DNA of 64,000 bases. It comes from Bacteriovoracaceae bacterium. GTDB taxonomy: Bacteria; Bdellovibrionota; Bacteriovoracia; Bacteriovoracales; Bacteriovoracaceae. The stretch spans positions 1 through 64,000 of the forward strand of contig CANFHC010000002.1 of the NCBI GenBank assembly GCA_947446575.1, in the 5' to 3' direction. The notes below the pieces were generated by a model. The model was not told the DNA's origin, searched no databases, and was given only the letters and a program-made list of their open reading frames with translations. The position numbers were made by a program, and so were the translations under genes. Below, in pieces: positions 25,014-33,093 of this stretch (its first letter is position 1; every line of letters starts with the position of its first letter).

Positions 25014-26311
25014 TGAATAGTATGAACCGATCTGCTTCTTTATCTCTGCCCATGACCGCTGCCGAATGTGTTGAAGTTATTAAATCTCACCAAAATATTT
25101 TTATTCACTCAGGAGTTTCAGCTCCACAGAAATTAATTAAGGCGATGATTGAACGCGCTTCTGAACTTCAGAAAGTTAGTATTTATCAAATTCACACCGA
25201 AGGGGATTGCTCTTACTCTAAACGCGAATTTAAAGAGAACTTTATTGTAAATAATTTTTTCAATGGCGCAAATATGCGCGCAACTAGCGATAGTTTATCG
25301 GCCGATTATATTCCAATTTTTCTAAGTGAAATTCCACTTTTGTTTTATAACGGACTTATCAATTTGGATGTGGCCCTTGTTCAATTATCTCCTCCTGATG
25401 CCCACGGAATGTGCAGTCTAGGTCCTTCAGTCGATATTTCTATTTCAGCAGTTAAAACGGCAAAAATAGTAATCGCTCAGATCAATAAGCAGATGCCAAG
25501 AACTTTTGGAGATTCTCAAGTTCATATATCTAAACTTCACGCATTTGTGGAGGTTGATGAGCCTATTCACGCTGTTGCCCCAGACGAGATTTCGGCTATA
25601 GAAGCAGCGATTGGTAAAAATATCGCAAGCATCGTTGAAGACGGAGCAACTCTGCAATTAGGAATTGGAGCCATTCCAAACGCCGTCTTAAAAGCGTTAG
25701 ACGGACACAAAGATTTAGGAATTCACACTGAGATGTTCTCTGATGGAGTCATTGATCTCTATAAAAAAGGAAATATCAACGGGCGTTTTAAGAAAAAACA
25801 TCCTGGAAAAATTGTTTCAAGTTTTTGTATCGGCTCTCAAGCACTTTATGATTTTATCGATGATAATCCGGAAGTTTTACTTCTAGATTGCTCTTATACT
25901 AATGACACTCACGTCATTCGCCAAAATCCCAAAGTCACTGCTATTAACGGCGCAATGGAAGTGGATTTAACTGGACAAGTTTGTGCTGATTCAATCGGAA
26001 GCAGAATTTACTCGGGCGTTGGCGGACAAATGGACTTCATTCGAGGAGCTTCATTATCTATTGGAGGAAAACCAATCATAGCTCTTCCTTCTACAACTCT
26101 TAAAGGTATTGGAAAAATTGTGGCGCAACTTAAACCAGGTTCAGGAGTCGTTACTACACGCGCTCACACCCGTTTTATCGTCACTGAATATGGAGTCGCT
26201 GATCTTTATGGCAAACCAATCAGGGAGAGAATTAAAGAGATGATTCGCATCGCTCATCCCAGTACTCGAGAAGAGCTTCAGCGCTCAGCTTACGATCTAT
26301 TTAAGGTATAA
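25013..26311 (+). CDS. Acetyl-CoA hydrolase/CoA-transferase family protein
   Basis: A 432-residue member of the Cat1/4-hydroxybutyrate CoA-transferase family, which moves CoA between acetyl-CoA and other carboxylates. The active-site Glu lies in GIHTEMFSDG, and CoA-binding glycine segments appear in LQLGIGAIPNAV and GVGGQMDFIRGA. The exact acceptor (butyrate, succinate, hydroxybutyrate) is not visible. It begins at the queD stop and ends just before a strong terminator, so it closes the hemN operon. Confidence 0.92.
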   Translation: MNSMNRSASLSLPMTAAECVEVIKSHQNIFIHSGVSAPQKLIKAMIERASELQKVSIYQIHTEGDCSYSKREFKENFIVNNFFNGANMRATSDSLSADYIPIFLSEIPLLFYNGLINLDVALVQLSPPDAHGMCSLGPSVDISISAVKTAKIVIAQINKQMPRTFGDSQVHISKLHAFVEVDEPIHAVAPDEISAIEAAIGKNIASIVEDGATLQLGIGAIPNAVLKALDGHKDLGIHTEMFSDGVIDLYKKGNINGRFKKKHPGKIVSSFCIGSQALYDFIDDNPEVLLLDCSYTNDTHVIRQNPKVTAINGAMEVDLTGQVCADSIGSRIYSGVGGQMDFIRGASLSIGGKPIIALPSTTLKGIGKIVAQLKPGSGVVTTRAHTRFIVTEYGVADLYGKPIRERIKEMIRIAHPSTREELQRSAYDLFKV

Positions 26312-26313
26312 AA

Positions 26314-26335
26314 AAGGGGCCAAGTTTGGCCCCTT
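26314..26335. terminator. Bidirectional terminator between CoA-transferase gene and htpG
   Basis: AAGGGGCC and GGCCCCTT pair around a short loop (AAGTTT) with A-runs on the left and TTTCATTTT on the right. It therefore serves both converging genes. The stem is strong and GC-rich. Confidence 0.88.
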
Positions 26336-26340
26336 TCATT

Positions 26341-28251
26341 TTACAAAGCTAAATTCGTTAATTCTTGCATCAACTCTTGAGTGCGTGAAACAAACGCTTC
26401 ACGGTCTTCATGTTTTAATCCTTCACTTGAAATAAGAGCGAGGTCTTCAACGTGGTGGCAAAGTTTTTTAACCAAAACGTTATTTCCTTTTTCATGCAAT
26501 TTAAGTGCATTTTGAATTAACGGACTGCCTGGATTGATGACGAGAGTTTTCTTTACAGGAAACATCGCCTCATTACCCATGCCTTTGGCCATTTGGTGCA
26601 TTCTCTTCATTTGTTCATCTACTTTAAAATAAGCAGGTGAAGTTGAGTTTTTGATTTTTACGATTTCAATATCTTTTAATCCACCGTGATTAAGTGAATC
26701 TAGGTCTTCTTCCGCTTCTGTCTTATCAGTTGTCTTTCCAATTAAAACATCAGTGAAGAGGTCTTTTACTTTAATATCAGAATCGTTCGTTGCATCTTGC
26801 TCAAGAAGAGTTGAGATTTCAGAATCAACTGAAGCAAAAGAGTAAGTCGTATCGCCAACTTTTGTGAACTCTACGTGTTGCATGAAATGTGGATCGATAT
26901 ACGATTCAGTTTCAATTGCGTGGAGTCCTTGAGAGAGCAATTCTTTTCTTAGCGCGTAGTCTGATTTTCCTTTTTCAAAGTAGAGAACTTTTGTTCCTAG
27001 TTTTTCTTTGAATTCTTCTGGAGTCGACTCTTTGTATTCAGAAAGAGTTACAAATTTGTTTTCCGAGTTTTTAAATATTACGTAATCTCTCATCATCTCA
27101 TCAAATTTTGTATCAGAGATTGCTCCATATTTAATGAAAAGTGAGATGTCTTCCCAAATAGTCTCAAAACGCGCGCGATCATTATTGAATAATTTTTTAA
27201 GAGACTCAGCTACTTTTTTAATAACGTAGTTTGAGATCTTTTTAATGTTCGGGTCTCCTTGCAGGCTAGAGCGAGAAACGTTTAGTGGAATATCACTTGA
27301 ATCGATGCATCCTTTTAATAAAGACAAGAATTCTGGAACGATGTCTTTGACATTGTTTGAAACAAAAACTTGTTTATTATAAAGACGAATATTTGATTCA
27401 TTGAATGGCTTGTTTGGATTAAGTTTTGGGAAGAAAAGCACACCTTCTAACGTAAAAGGGTGGTCGACTTTTAAATGAATCCAAAATAGGGGATCTCCAT
27501 CCATTGGGAATAATTTTTTATAAAAATCTTTATAGTCTGAATCTTTTAATGTTGTTGGGTCTTTTTTCCAGATAGGTTGAGTGTCATTGACTAGTCCTGG
27601 ATTTGCATTTTCATCAGATGCTTCAGCGTCCATGACAAAAATTTCATACGGCATGAAATCACAGAATTTTTTTAGAGTTGAAGAAACTTTCCAAGCTGAT
27701 AAAAATTCTTCTGATTCTGTATTGATGTGAAGAGTGATTTTTGTTCCGACATCAGATTTTGTTGAAGCCTCGAAAGTATAATCTGTTTCGCCTTCGCAAA
27801 CCCATTTTGTAGGAACTGAGCCATCGACCATTGAAAGAGATTCAACTTCAACGCGTGTACTGACCATGAAAGCTGAGTAAAAGCCCAAACCAAATTTTCC
27901 GATGATATCAGAGCTTGGAGTCGATCCTTCATCTTTCATTTTTTTAACAAATTCTTCTGCTCCAGAAAAAGCGAGTTGAGCGATGTATTTTTCAACTTCA
28001 GCTTCGTTCATTCCAAGACCGTTATCTGTGATTGTAATTGTTTTGGCCGTCTTATCGACAGTAACTGCGATTTTTCCCGTAGGAATTTCTTGGTTCGCTG
28101 TACGGGCCATTGTAGCGCGTTTTGTTATCGCATCCGTGGCGTTGGCCACAAGCTCGCGCAAGAAAATGTCATGCTCAGAGTAAAGCCATTTTTTAATAAT
28201 GGGAAAAATGTCATTTGTGTTAACACTAATCGTACCTTTGCGTGAAGTCAT
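26341..28251 (-). CDS. htpG: Molecular chaperone HtpG (Hsp90)
   Basis: Bacterial Hsp90, a cytoplasmic ATP-driven chaperone dimer. The N-terminal ATP domain shows ELVANATDA, the DNGLGM box and GKFGLGFYSAFM. The middle domain has PFTLEGVLFFP and the catalytic Arg loop RSSLQGD. The C-terminal dimer domain contains RMHQMAKG. The frame is open to 28296, but the ATG at 28251 has AGGAG 9-10 nt upstream and gives the usual N-terminus, so the protein is 636 aa. Confidence 0.97.
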   Translation of the reverse strand: MTSRKGTISVNTNDIFPIIKKWLYSEHDIFLRELVANATDAITKRATMARTANQEIPTGKIAVTVDKTAKTITITDNGLGMNEAEVEKYIAQLAFSGAEEFVKKMKDEGSTPSSDIIGKFGLGFYSAFMVSTRVEVESLSMVDGSVPTKWVCEGETDYTFEASTKSDVGTKITLHINTESEEFLSAWKVSSTLKKFCDFMPYEIFVMDAEASDENANPGLVNDTQPIWKKDPTTLKDSDYKDFYKKLFPMDGDPLFWIHLKVDHPFTLEGVLFFPKLNPNKPFNESNIRLYNKQVFVSNNVKDIVPEFLSLLKGCIDSSDIPLNVSRSSLQGDPNIKKISNYVIKKVAESLKKLFNNDRARFETIWEDISLFIKYGAISDTKFDEMMRDYVIFKNSENKFVTLSEYKESTPEEFKEKLGTKVLYFEKGKSDYALRKELLSQGLHAIETESYIDPHFMQHVEFTKVGDTTYSFASVDSEISTLLEQDATNDSDIKVKDLFTDVLIGKTTDKTEAEEDLDSLNHGGLKDIEIVKIKNSTSPAYFKVDEQMKRMHQMAKGMGNEAMFPVKKTLVINPGSPLIQNALKLHEKGNNVLVKKLCHHVEDLALISSEGLKHEDREAFVSRTQELMQELTNLAL

Positions 28252-28328
28252 AATTGCAATCTCCTTCCTAAGAACATAAAATAATTTAGTATTCACACTA
28301 TGAGAGCAAATAGATTAGAGTCAAGGGT

Positions 28329-28874
28329 ATGAACACCAAAATAGATCAAAAAAATTCGAAAAATGCACCCAAAGATGTAATCATTATTACAACGGGTGGC
28401 ACAATAGAGAAAACTTACGATGAATTCGACGGTTCTTTGGAAAATCGTGGCACTTCGATCAAAAATCGAATCCTAGGAAAACTACGACTTCCTTACACCA
28501 ATATTCACGTCCATCCGCTTTTATCCAAAGATTCTCTTTATATGGATGAGGACGACCGAGCACTCATTTGTAAGACCATCCAAGACGAATCAAAAAAAGC
28601 TTCTCCCATAGTCGTTTTGCATGGGACAGATACTATGTCTTTAACGGCCAATTTTTGTTTCGAGCGAATCAAACACTTAAAAGTTCCTGTTGTGTTTACT
28701 GGAGCGATGATTCCCATGGGATTTGAAGATACCGATGCCACACAAAATGTGACCGAGGCACTTCTTGCTGCGAAACTTTTAGCTCCTGGAATTTATATTT
28801 CTTTTCACAATCAAATTTTTCACGTTCCCCATGTTCACAAGAACAAAGAGAAGCGAACGTTCGAGGCTTTATAA
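28329..28874 (+). CDS. One-domain asparaginase-like protein
   Basis: A 181-residue cytoplasmic protein equal to the N-terminal domain of L-asparaginase. The catalytic pieces are present: TTGGTIEKTY (Thr and Tyr), HGTDTMSLTA (Thr-Asp), VFTGAMIPM, and a Lys in LLAAKLLAPG. The C-terminal domain, which completes the active site in usual 330-residue enzymes, is absent. It is not in another frame downstream, because a membrane protein starts 4 nt later. Short asparaginase-domain proteins are known as a family, but their activity is unclear to me. Confidence 0.82.
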   Translation: MNTKIDQKNSKNAPKDVIIITTGGTIEKTYDEFDGSLENRGTSIKNRILGKLRLPYTNIHVHPLLSKDSLYMDEDDRALICKTIQDESKKASPIVVLHGTDTMSLTANFCFERIKHLKVPVVFTGAMIPMGFEDTDATQNVTEALLAAKLLAPGIYISFHNQIFHVPHVHKNKEKRTFEAL

Positions 28875-28878
28875 ATAA

Positions 28879-29517
28879 ATGAATGGATTAAAGTTATTTT
28901 GGAATTTTTTAAAAGACGCAGTCTCTGAAATCCTCGCGAATAAAAAAACTTATCTTGGCGCCTTTGTATCACTCATACTTTTAAGCAATGTTGAATCTCT
29001 ATATCCACTCCTAGGCGTGAGCGAAGATAGTGGACTTTTTATTTTTATGACAATTTTGAGTACTCTAGTAGTTTTTATCGTATTATCTCAAATTGTTCTT
29101 GTTCAAAAAAAGAAACATGGTGGAGCCGGTGAGCTTGGTTTTTTTGTTCCTACTTTTTTACTCTATAATTTATATTATTCATTCGTGTTTTTCTTGGGCC
29201 TTGTCCTGCTGATTGTCCCAGGATTCTACGCCCTCATTTATTTTTCCATGGTGCCTTTCATTGCTGTTTTAGATGACGATGCCCAAGACGGATTTTTCAA
29301 AAAAAGCCGTGAGCTGGTTAGAAAAAATGTTGGATTAGTGGCGTGGGCAAGTGTCATCAATTTATTTATGGAGTGCTCGGCCTTATTGTTTACTCCTATT
29401 AAAAATCCACTCATAAAAAGTGTCGCCAATTTTGCCTTTTCTATTCCTGATTCGTTTCTAACGATTGCCATGACGATTGCGACAGTTAAGATTTATTATT
29501 ATTTGAAGAATAGTTAA
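28879..29517 (+). CDS. Integral membrane protein, YciC-like
   Basis: A 212-residue membrane protein with about five hydrophobic segments. The stretch LLIVPGFYALIYFSMVPFIAVLD followed by a Ser/Arg-rich cytoplasmic helix (FFKKSRELVRKN) and VGLVAWASVINLF resembles the YciC/UPF0259 family of inner-membrane proteins. No catalytic motif is visible. It lies 4 nt after the asparaginase-like gene, so the two are one operon. Confidence 0.72.
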   Translation: MNGLKLFWNFLKDAVSEILANKKTYLGAFVSLILLSNVESLYPLLGVSEDSGLFIFMTILSTLVVFIVLSQIVLVQKKKHGGAGELGFFVPTFLLYNLYYSFVFFLGLVLLIVPGFYALIYFSMVPFIAVLDDDAQDGFFKKSRELVRKNVGLVAWASVINLFMECSALLFTPIKNPLIKSVANFAFSIPDSFLTIAMTIATVKIYYYLKNS

Positions 29518-29525
29518 GTACCCTG

Positions 29526-29546
29526 GAACGAAATTTGAACGAAATT
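29526..29546. repeat. Tandem 10-bp direct repeat
   Basis: GAACGAAATT occurs twice in tandem one base apart (29526-29535, 29537-29546) in the short gap between convergent genes. The meaning is unknown; it may be chance. Confidence 0.4.
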
Positions 29547-29571
29547 ATGTTTCAATTCCGAATTTTTTAAA

Positions 29572-30009
29572 TTATTTTACTGAATCTAATCCTTTTGACT
29601 TAACTTCTTTAAAGATTGAATCATAATCTGCAAATATTTTTTCAGAACCAAAGAAGCAAGTGGAAGTGTTTTCCCAACTCTCTTTGATCTTCACTTTAAG
29701 AAAACGTGGCTTGCCCCCAATTTTATAACATTGAACAAAAGCGGGGGATCCAATGCCATTACCAGGATGTTGTAATTCATTTCCTTTACCTTTATTTAGA
29801 CAGTTTCCGATGTCTTTGTGGCAGTCAGTGCTTATAAGATAGTAAGTCTGATCCTGCCAGCATCCATCGACTTTAAATTCAACACCTTTTTGCTGAGGTA
29901 CCTCGTTGAATTGAAGATCTAGTATGCCGCAATTCCACTTGAGTTCCTCTGCAGCGATTTTAAAACTGAAAATCATCGAAAAAATAAATATTGATTTATG
30001 CAGCTTCAC
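29572..30009 (-). CDS. Exported six-cysteine protein A, partner of protease A
   Basis: A 145-residue exported protein (signal peptide about 1-20) starting at GTG, whose ribosome site TAGGAG contains the stop codon of the upstream protease gene. Six Cys at 27, 50, 63, 70, 94 and 118 have exactly the same spacing as those of the paralogue at 35629-36051, so three disulfides are likely. Shared blocks include CG-x-L-x-L-x-FNE, DGC, LIS-x-DC, HPG, GSPAFVQCYK, GG-x-PRFLK and STCFFGS. I do not recognise the family. Being encoded directly after a papain-type protease in both copies suggests an inhibitor, chaperone, cofactor or substrate-binding partner. Confidence 0.85.
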   Translation of the reverse strand: MKLHKSIFIFSMIFSFKIAAEELKWNCGILDLQFNEVPQQKGVEFKVDGCWQDQTYYLISTDCHKDIGNCLNKGKGNELQHPGNGIGSPAFVQCYKIGGKPRFLKVKIKESWENTSTCFFGSEKIFADYDSIFKEVKSKGLDSVK

Positions 30010-30017
30010 TGAAACTC

Positions 30018-31313
30018 CTAAAATTTAAAAAAAGACGCAATTCCATTCCATAAAGAATTCAAAAAATTGCCAAGGCCTCTTCCAAATGAATTTTGAGAAT
30101 CGGGCTGCAACTGAGTATTGTCCGCATTAATTGAATTATCAGGCGTGGTTTTTTGAGTAAACTTTCTTTGGCGAGATTGTTGAGTCTGACCAATCTTTTC
30201 TTGAGAATCTTCATTTTGTGGAAGTTTCTTTCCTTTTCTGAGAGTTTGATTTGGCTTTGGGTTTTCAATCGTGTTGTCTGAAGTATTTTCAGACACTGGT
30301 TTAGCTTTTTTTCTTGAGCCGCTTCCACTTTCATTTTTTATGATAAGAACATCAGCAATTGAAGCCTGCAGCTGATCTTCATCCATCACGAAAGTTCCTT
30401 TGGAAGCATCACAGGTGTCTGCGAATTCTTCTTTATAGAATCCACATCCTCGTCCCCAGGAATTGCGGATAATGTACTGACATTTTCCGTTTCTACCAGG
30501 TTTTCGTCCGATAATTACCATTTCATGTGGTTCGTTGGTAAAATTGGTAAAAACGCCAGCAGAAATACCTATGGCAGGTAATGAATTATTTTCTAGCGCG
30601 TCGTTAAAAATAGAAGCAAAAGATTTTCCGCCAGTTCCTCCTCTCCTATATGTCTTCACATTAGGCTTAATCTTCACTCTGTTTCCATTGCAAAGTTTTT
30701 TCATGAGATCACGTAAACTAGCGAGACTGTCACCTTCATTTTTAATCAGAACTTCTTGAATCATTTTTTCGTTCACATTAGGAAGGGCAGGCTTAATAAC
30801 TCGTTCATACTCCTGATCAGCGCACTTCACGCAAAAGTCATTTGGTTTTCCGCGCGCTTTAAAATCTTGAGACAATCGTTGAAAAGAGGCCATTAAGGCC
30901 TTCAGCGTAACTTGGCCTAGGTTTGAAGAAGCTGTAATATTTGATGGGATAATCGATTCAGGACAATATCCGTTTGTCATGGCCACGTTGCTGGCAGCAT
31001 TTGGTGTAATCCCATCGAGAGAGCTAAGATCGATATTGCGTGCATTTTTATTAGCATATTGATTAATTGATATATCGAGGGCCGACACAGGCTCACCGAC
31101 AGCAAAAGAGAGAGCATCAGAGGATGCATAAGATCCACACCACCCAACAGAGTCCTGATCTCTTGGTTCCTTAAAATGTGTCACTAATCCTTCTTTGCCG
31201 ATTGATCTCAAATAGTCTGGATCTGTTAAATTGATCTCTGAACAATTTGTTGCAAAAGCTGAATTTTGAAGACTATAAATTAAGACTAAAGTGGGAATCA
31301 AAAAACGTTTCAA
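30018..31313 (-). CDS. Exported papain-family (C1-like) cysteine protease A
   Basis: A 431-residue exported protein with a signal peptide (1-21, cleavage after AFA). The catalytic set is in papain order and spacing: Gln53 and nucleophile Cys59 in RDQDSVGWCGSY, His263 in NEPHEMVIIG and Asn284 in IIRNSWGRG. A cysteine-rich insert (CVKC near 161-164) lies in the middle. There is no recognisable inhibitory propeptide: the active-site Gln is only about 30 residues after the signal peptide. After residue about 330 comes a polar Gln/Asn/Lys-rich, probably disordered linker of 75 residues and then an aromatic amphipathic tail (FLNSLWNGIASFFKF). The start is TTG with GGAG 8 nt upstream. Confidence 0.88.
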   Translation of the reverse strand: MKRFLIPTLVLIYSLQNSAFATNCSEINLTDPDYLRSIGKEGLVTHFKEPRDQDSVGWCGSYASSDALSFAVGEPVSALDISINQYANKNARNIDLSSLDGITPNAASNVAMTNGYCPESIIPSNITASSNLGQVTLKALMASFQRLSQDFKARGKPNDFCVKCADQEYERVIKPALPNVNEKMIQEVLIKNEGDSLASLRDLMKKLCNGNRVKIKPNVKTYRRGGTGGKSFASIFNDALENNSLPAIGISAGVFTNFTNEPHEMVIIGRKPGRNGKCQYIIRNSWGRGCGFYKEEFADTCDASKGTFVMDEDQLQASIADVLIIKNESGSGSRKKAKPVSENTSDNTIENPKPNQTLRKGKKLPQNEDSQEKIGQTQQSRQRKFTQKTTPDNSINADNTQLQPDSQNSFGRGLGNFLNSLWNGIASFFKF

Positions 31314-31600
31314 GAATAGTTCTCCTATCTATGAATTACCATTCTTAAAATTATAAAAGAATTAATAATTATTACTGTAAATCAAATGCACTTATTTGAA
31401 AAATAGATAAATATTCGATACTTATCTCAGTAGAACCATTCTTATCAAAGGGAAAAAACGTGCCCACTTTTCACTTACCTAAAGTGATACCACCAGGGTC
31501 TTCGCCGCTTTATGGGGAAGGAATTACCTAATTGAACGAAAATCTTCACTGAAACTTAAAGAATCATTTTAAAAAATCGAATAAGACATAGAGGGAAATT
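31314..31600. other. 287-bp divergent gap before the OMP-like gene
   Basis: This divergent promoter region has an AT-rich left half and a GC-richer core (31450-31530). The core contains a perfect 6-bp hairpin TCACTT-ACCTA-AAGTGA (31471-31487). No small gene with a ribosome site is visible. The core could be a leader RNA of the 487-aa gene or a regulator site. Confidence 0.4.
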
Positions 31601-33064
31601 ATGGCCTATTATTCTATTGAAACATTCATCCTTTTTATTTTATTTTCCACAGCTGCAATGACTGCTGAACTTGAAACACAACTTAAGCGTTTTAAACTTT
31701 ATAATGATATTTCAACTCAAGCTGGTAATAGTGAGGATGCTAAAAGAGCGGGACTTGCGCTAAAGCAGCTTAAGGATAACTCAAACGACTTTGTCAATCC
31801 AAACGCTGTGGCAAGACTTTATTATCAAACCGATGTCGATGCAAAGCCTTGCAGTCACTGCCCCAAATATTTAAATCTCACACTAGAAGTGAATAAAATT
31901 GTCGAGAAAGCAAAGGCCGATAAAGATCCTGCCGTGGAAAATGATGCTTTCATTCAACTCTCGAAACTTAAATTTATGTACTATGTTGTTCGAAGTGAAA
32001 ATGAAAATGGTGCAGTCAATTGTCAGAGAGTGAACAATTCCATTGAATTAAATCCATCCAATTTAGATGGTAATTTTAAAGTCATAAAAGATGTCATTGT
32101 TCGTATGCCAGAAATTTCTGATTTCCAATACTATCCTAAGGGGAAAGAAGATGCTTATTACTACTACCGCGGAGAAGGAGCAGAATCAAATATCGTCATA
32201 GAAGTTGTCATGCATAAGGATGGTAAGGCCAACCTTCGCTACTATGAATTTCAGGCTGATGACGGGAGTACAAATTATGCGAAGCAACTTCAGCATGAAA
32301 AAAAATTAGCAGCTGAAAGAAAAGGTAAAGAAAAGCCTGACGACAATTTTATTAAACCTATTTTTGAATTAAAAACTGGTGATACTATTATGCCCAAAGA
32401 TATCACTCTTCTAAGAGCAGGGGCAAGAGCAGAACTGACAGATGATGTGAACATTCTGCTCGGCAATGAGTCCAGCGTGAATGAGCAGACTGCGAACGTT
32501 GTTTTTGAAAGAGGCAATGGTCAAAAATGGATCATTATTCAGGGGAAAAATATCACTGACGGAGGTAAATCAGTTTCTGCTGCAATACCACTTGAAGTGG
32601 AACTCGATCAATCTTCGAAATTAAAAGTAAACGGAAAAATCGAGAACACTACCTCTATTGTCAATCTTGACGACATTAGAAAAGGCAACTTTACAAACAA
32701 GCAGTCGGCTTCTGTAAGTCTCAAAGATGAAGAACACGAATACTTAAATACTGAGACGAATTTTGACAGCAAAGGATTTGTTTCCACAACAGCTAGTAAC
32801 AAATTCAAGCTTTCGGATTCAACAAGCGTCGGTAGCTCTGTCACGTATGAAAGATCTGGGCAAACAAGCTTCAGCTTGAATGCAAGCACCAGTCTTCTAG
32901 GGGATGACAAATTGCAGACATCATTTGGTACAACTTCCACCTCTAAGCCTTTTGTGAGTACTCAATATGAAAAAAAATTTTCTGAAACGGGCACGCTTGT
33001 TTTAGGGACACGCTATGAGCAAAACAATGTCACTGCCTCAGCAGGTCTTAAGTTTGCTTTTTAA
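31601..33064 (+). CDS. Exported beta-rich protein, outer-membrane-like C-terminus
   Basis: A 487-residue protein with an N-terminal signal-like segment (about 1-21, cleavage near TAAMTA). The first half is helical and charged with a C-x2-C pair (KPCSHCPKYL). Residues about 270-487 are alternating polar/hydrophobic strands with many Ser/Thr/Asn and short turns, and the last strand ends in Phe (AGLKFAF), like the C-terminal signature of outer-membrane beta-barrels. It is the only plus-strand gene inside a minus-strand run of exported hydrolases and converges on the L,D-transpeptidase gene. No family is recognised. Confidence 0.72.
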   Translation: MAYYSIETFILFILFSTAAMTAELETQLKRFKLYNDISTQAGNSEDAKRAGLALKQLKDNSNDFVNPNAVARLYYQTDVDAKPCSHCPKYLNLTLEVNKIVEKAKADKDPAVENDAFIQLSKLKFMYYVVRSENENGAVNCQRVNNSIELNPSNLDGNFKVIKDVIVRMPEISDFQYYPKGKEDAYYYYRGEGAESNIVIEVVMHKDGKANLRYYEFQADDGSTNYAKQLQHEKKLAAERKGKEKPDDNFIKPIFELKTGDTIMPKDITLLRAGARAELTDDVNILLGNESSVNEQTANVVFERGNGQKWIIIQGKNITDGGKSVSAAIPLEVELDQSSKLKVNGKIENTTSIVNLDDIRKGNFTNKQSASVSLKDEEHEYLNTETNFDSKGFVSTTASNKFKLSDSTSVGSSVTYERSGQTSFSLNASTSLLGDDKLQTSFGTTSTSKPFVSTQYEKKFSETGTLVLGTRYEQNNVTASAGLKFAF

Positions 33065-33093
33065 AAAGATGTGATCACTTCAATTCTTTGACA

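Noticed and set aside
28875-29517. A frameshifted asparaginase C-terminal domain after the short asparaginase-like gene
   Set aside because: The following frame codes for a clear multi-helix membrane protein, and no asparaginase C-terminal motif is seen in the other frames.
29572-31313. Protease/six-cysteine pair as a classical toxin-antitoxin system
   Set aside because: Both products carry signal peptides and the protease gene comes first; cytoplasmic toxin-antitoxin logic does not fit, though an exported inhibitor remains possible.
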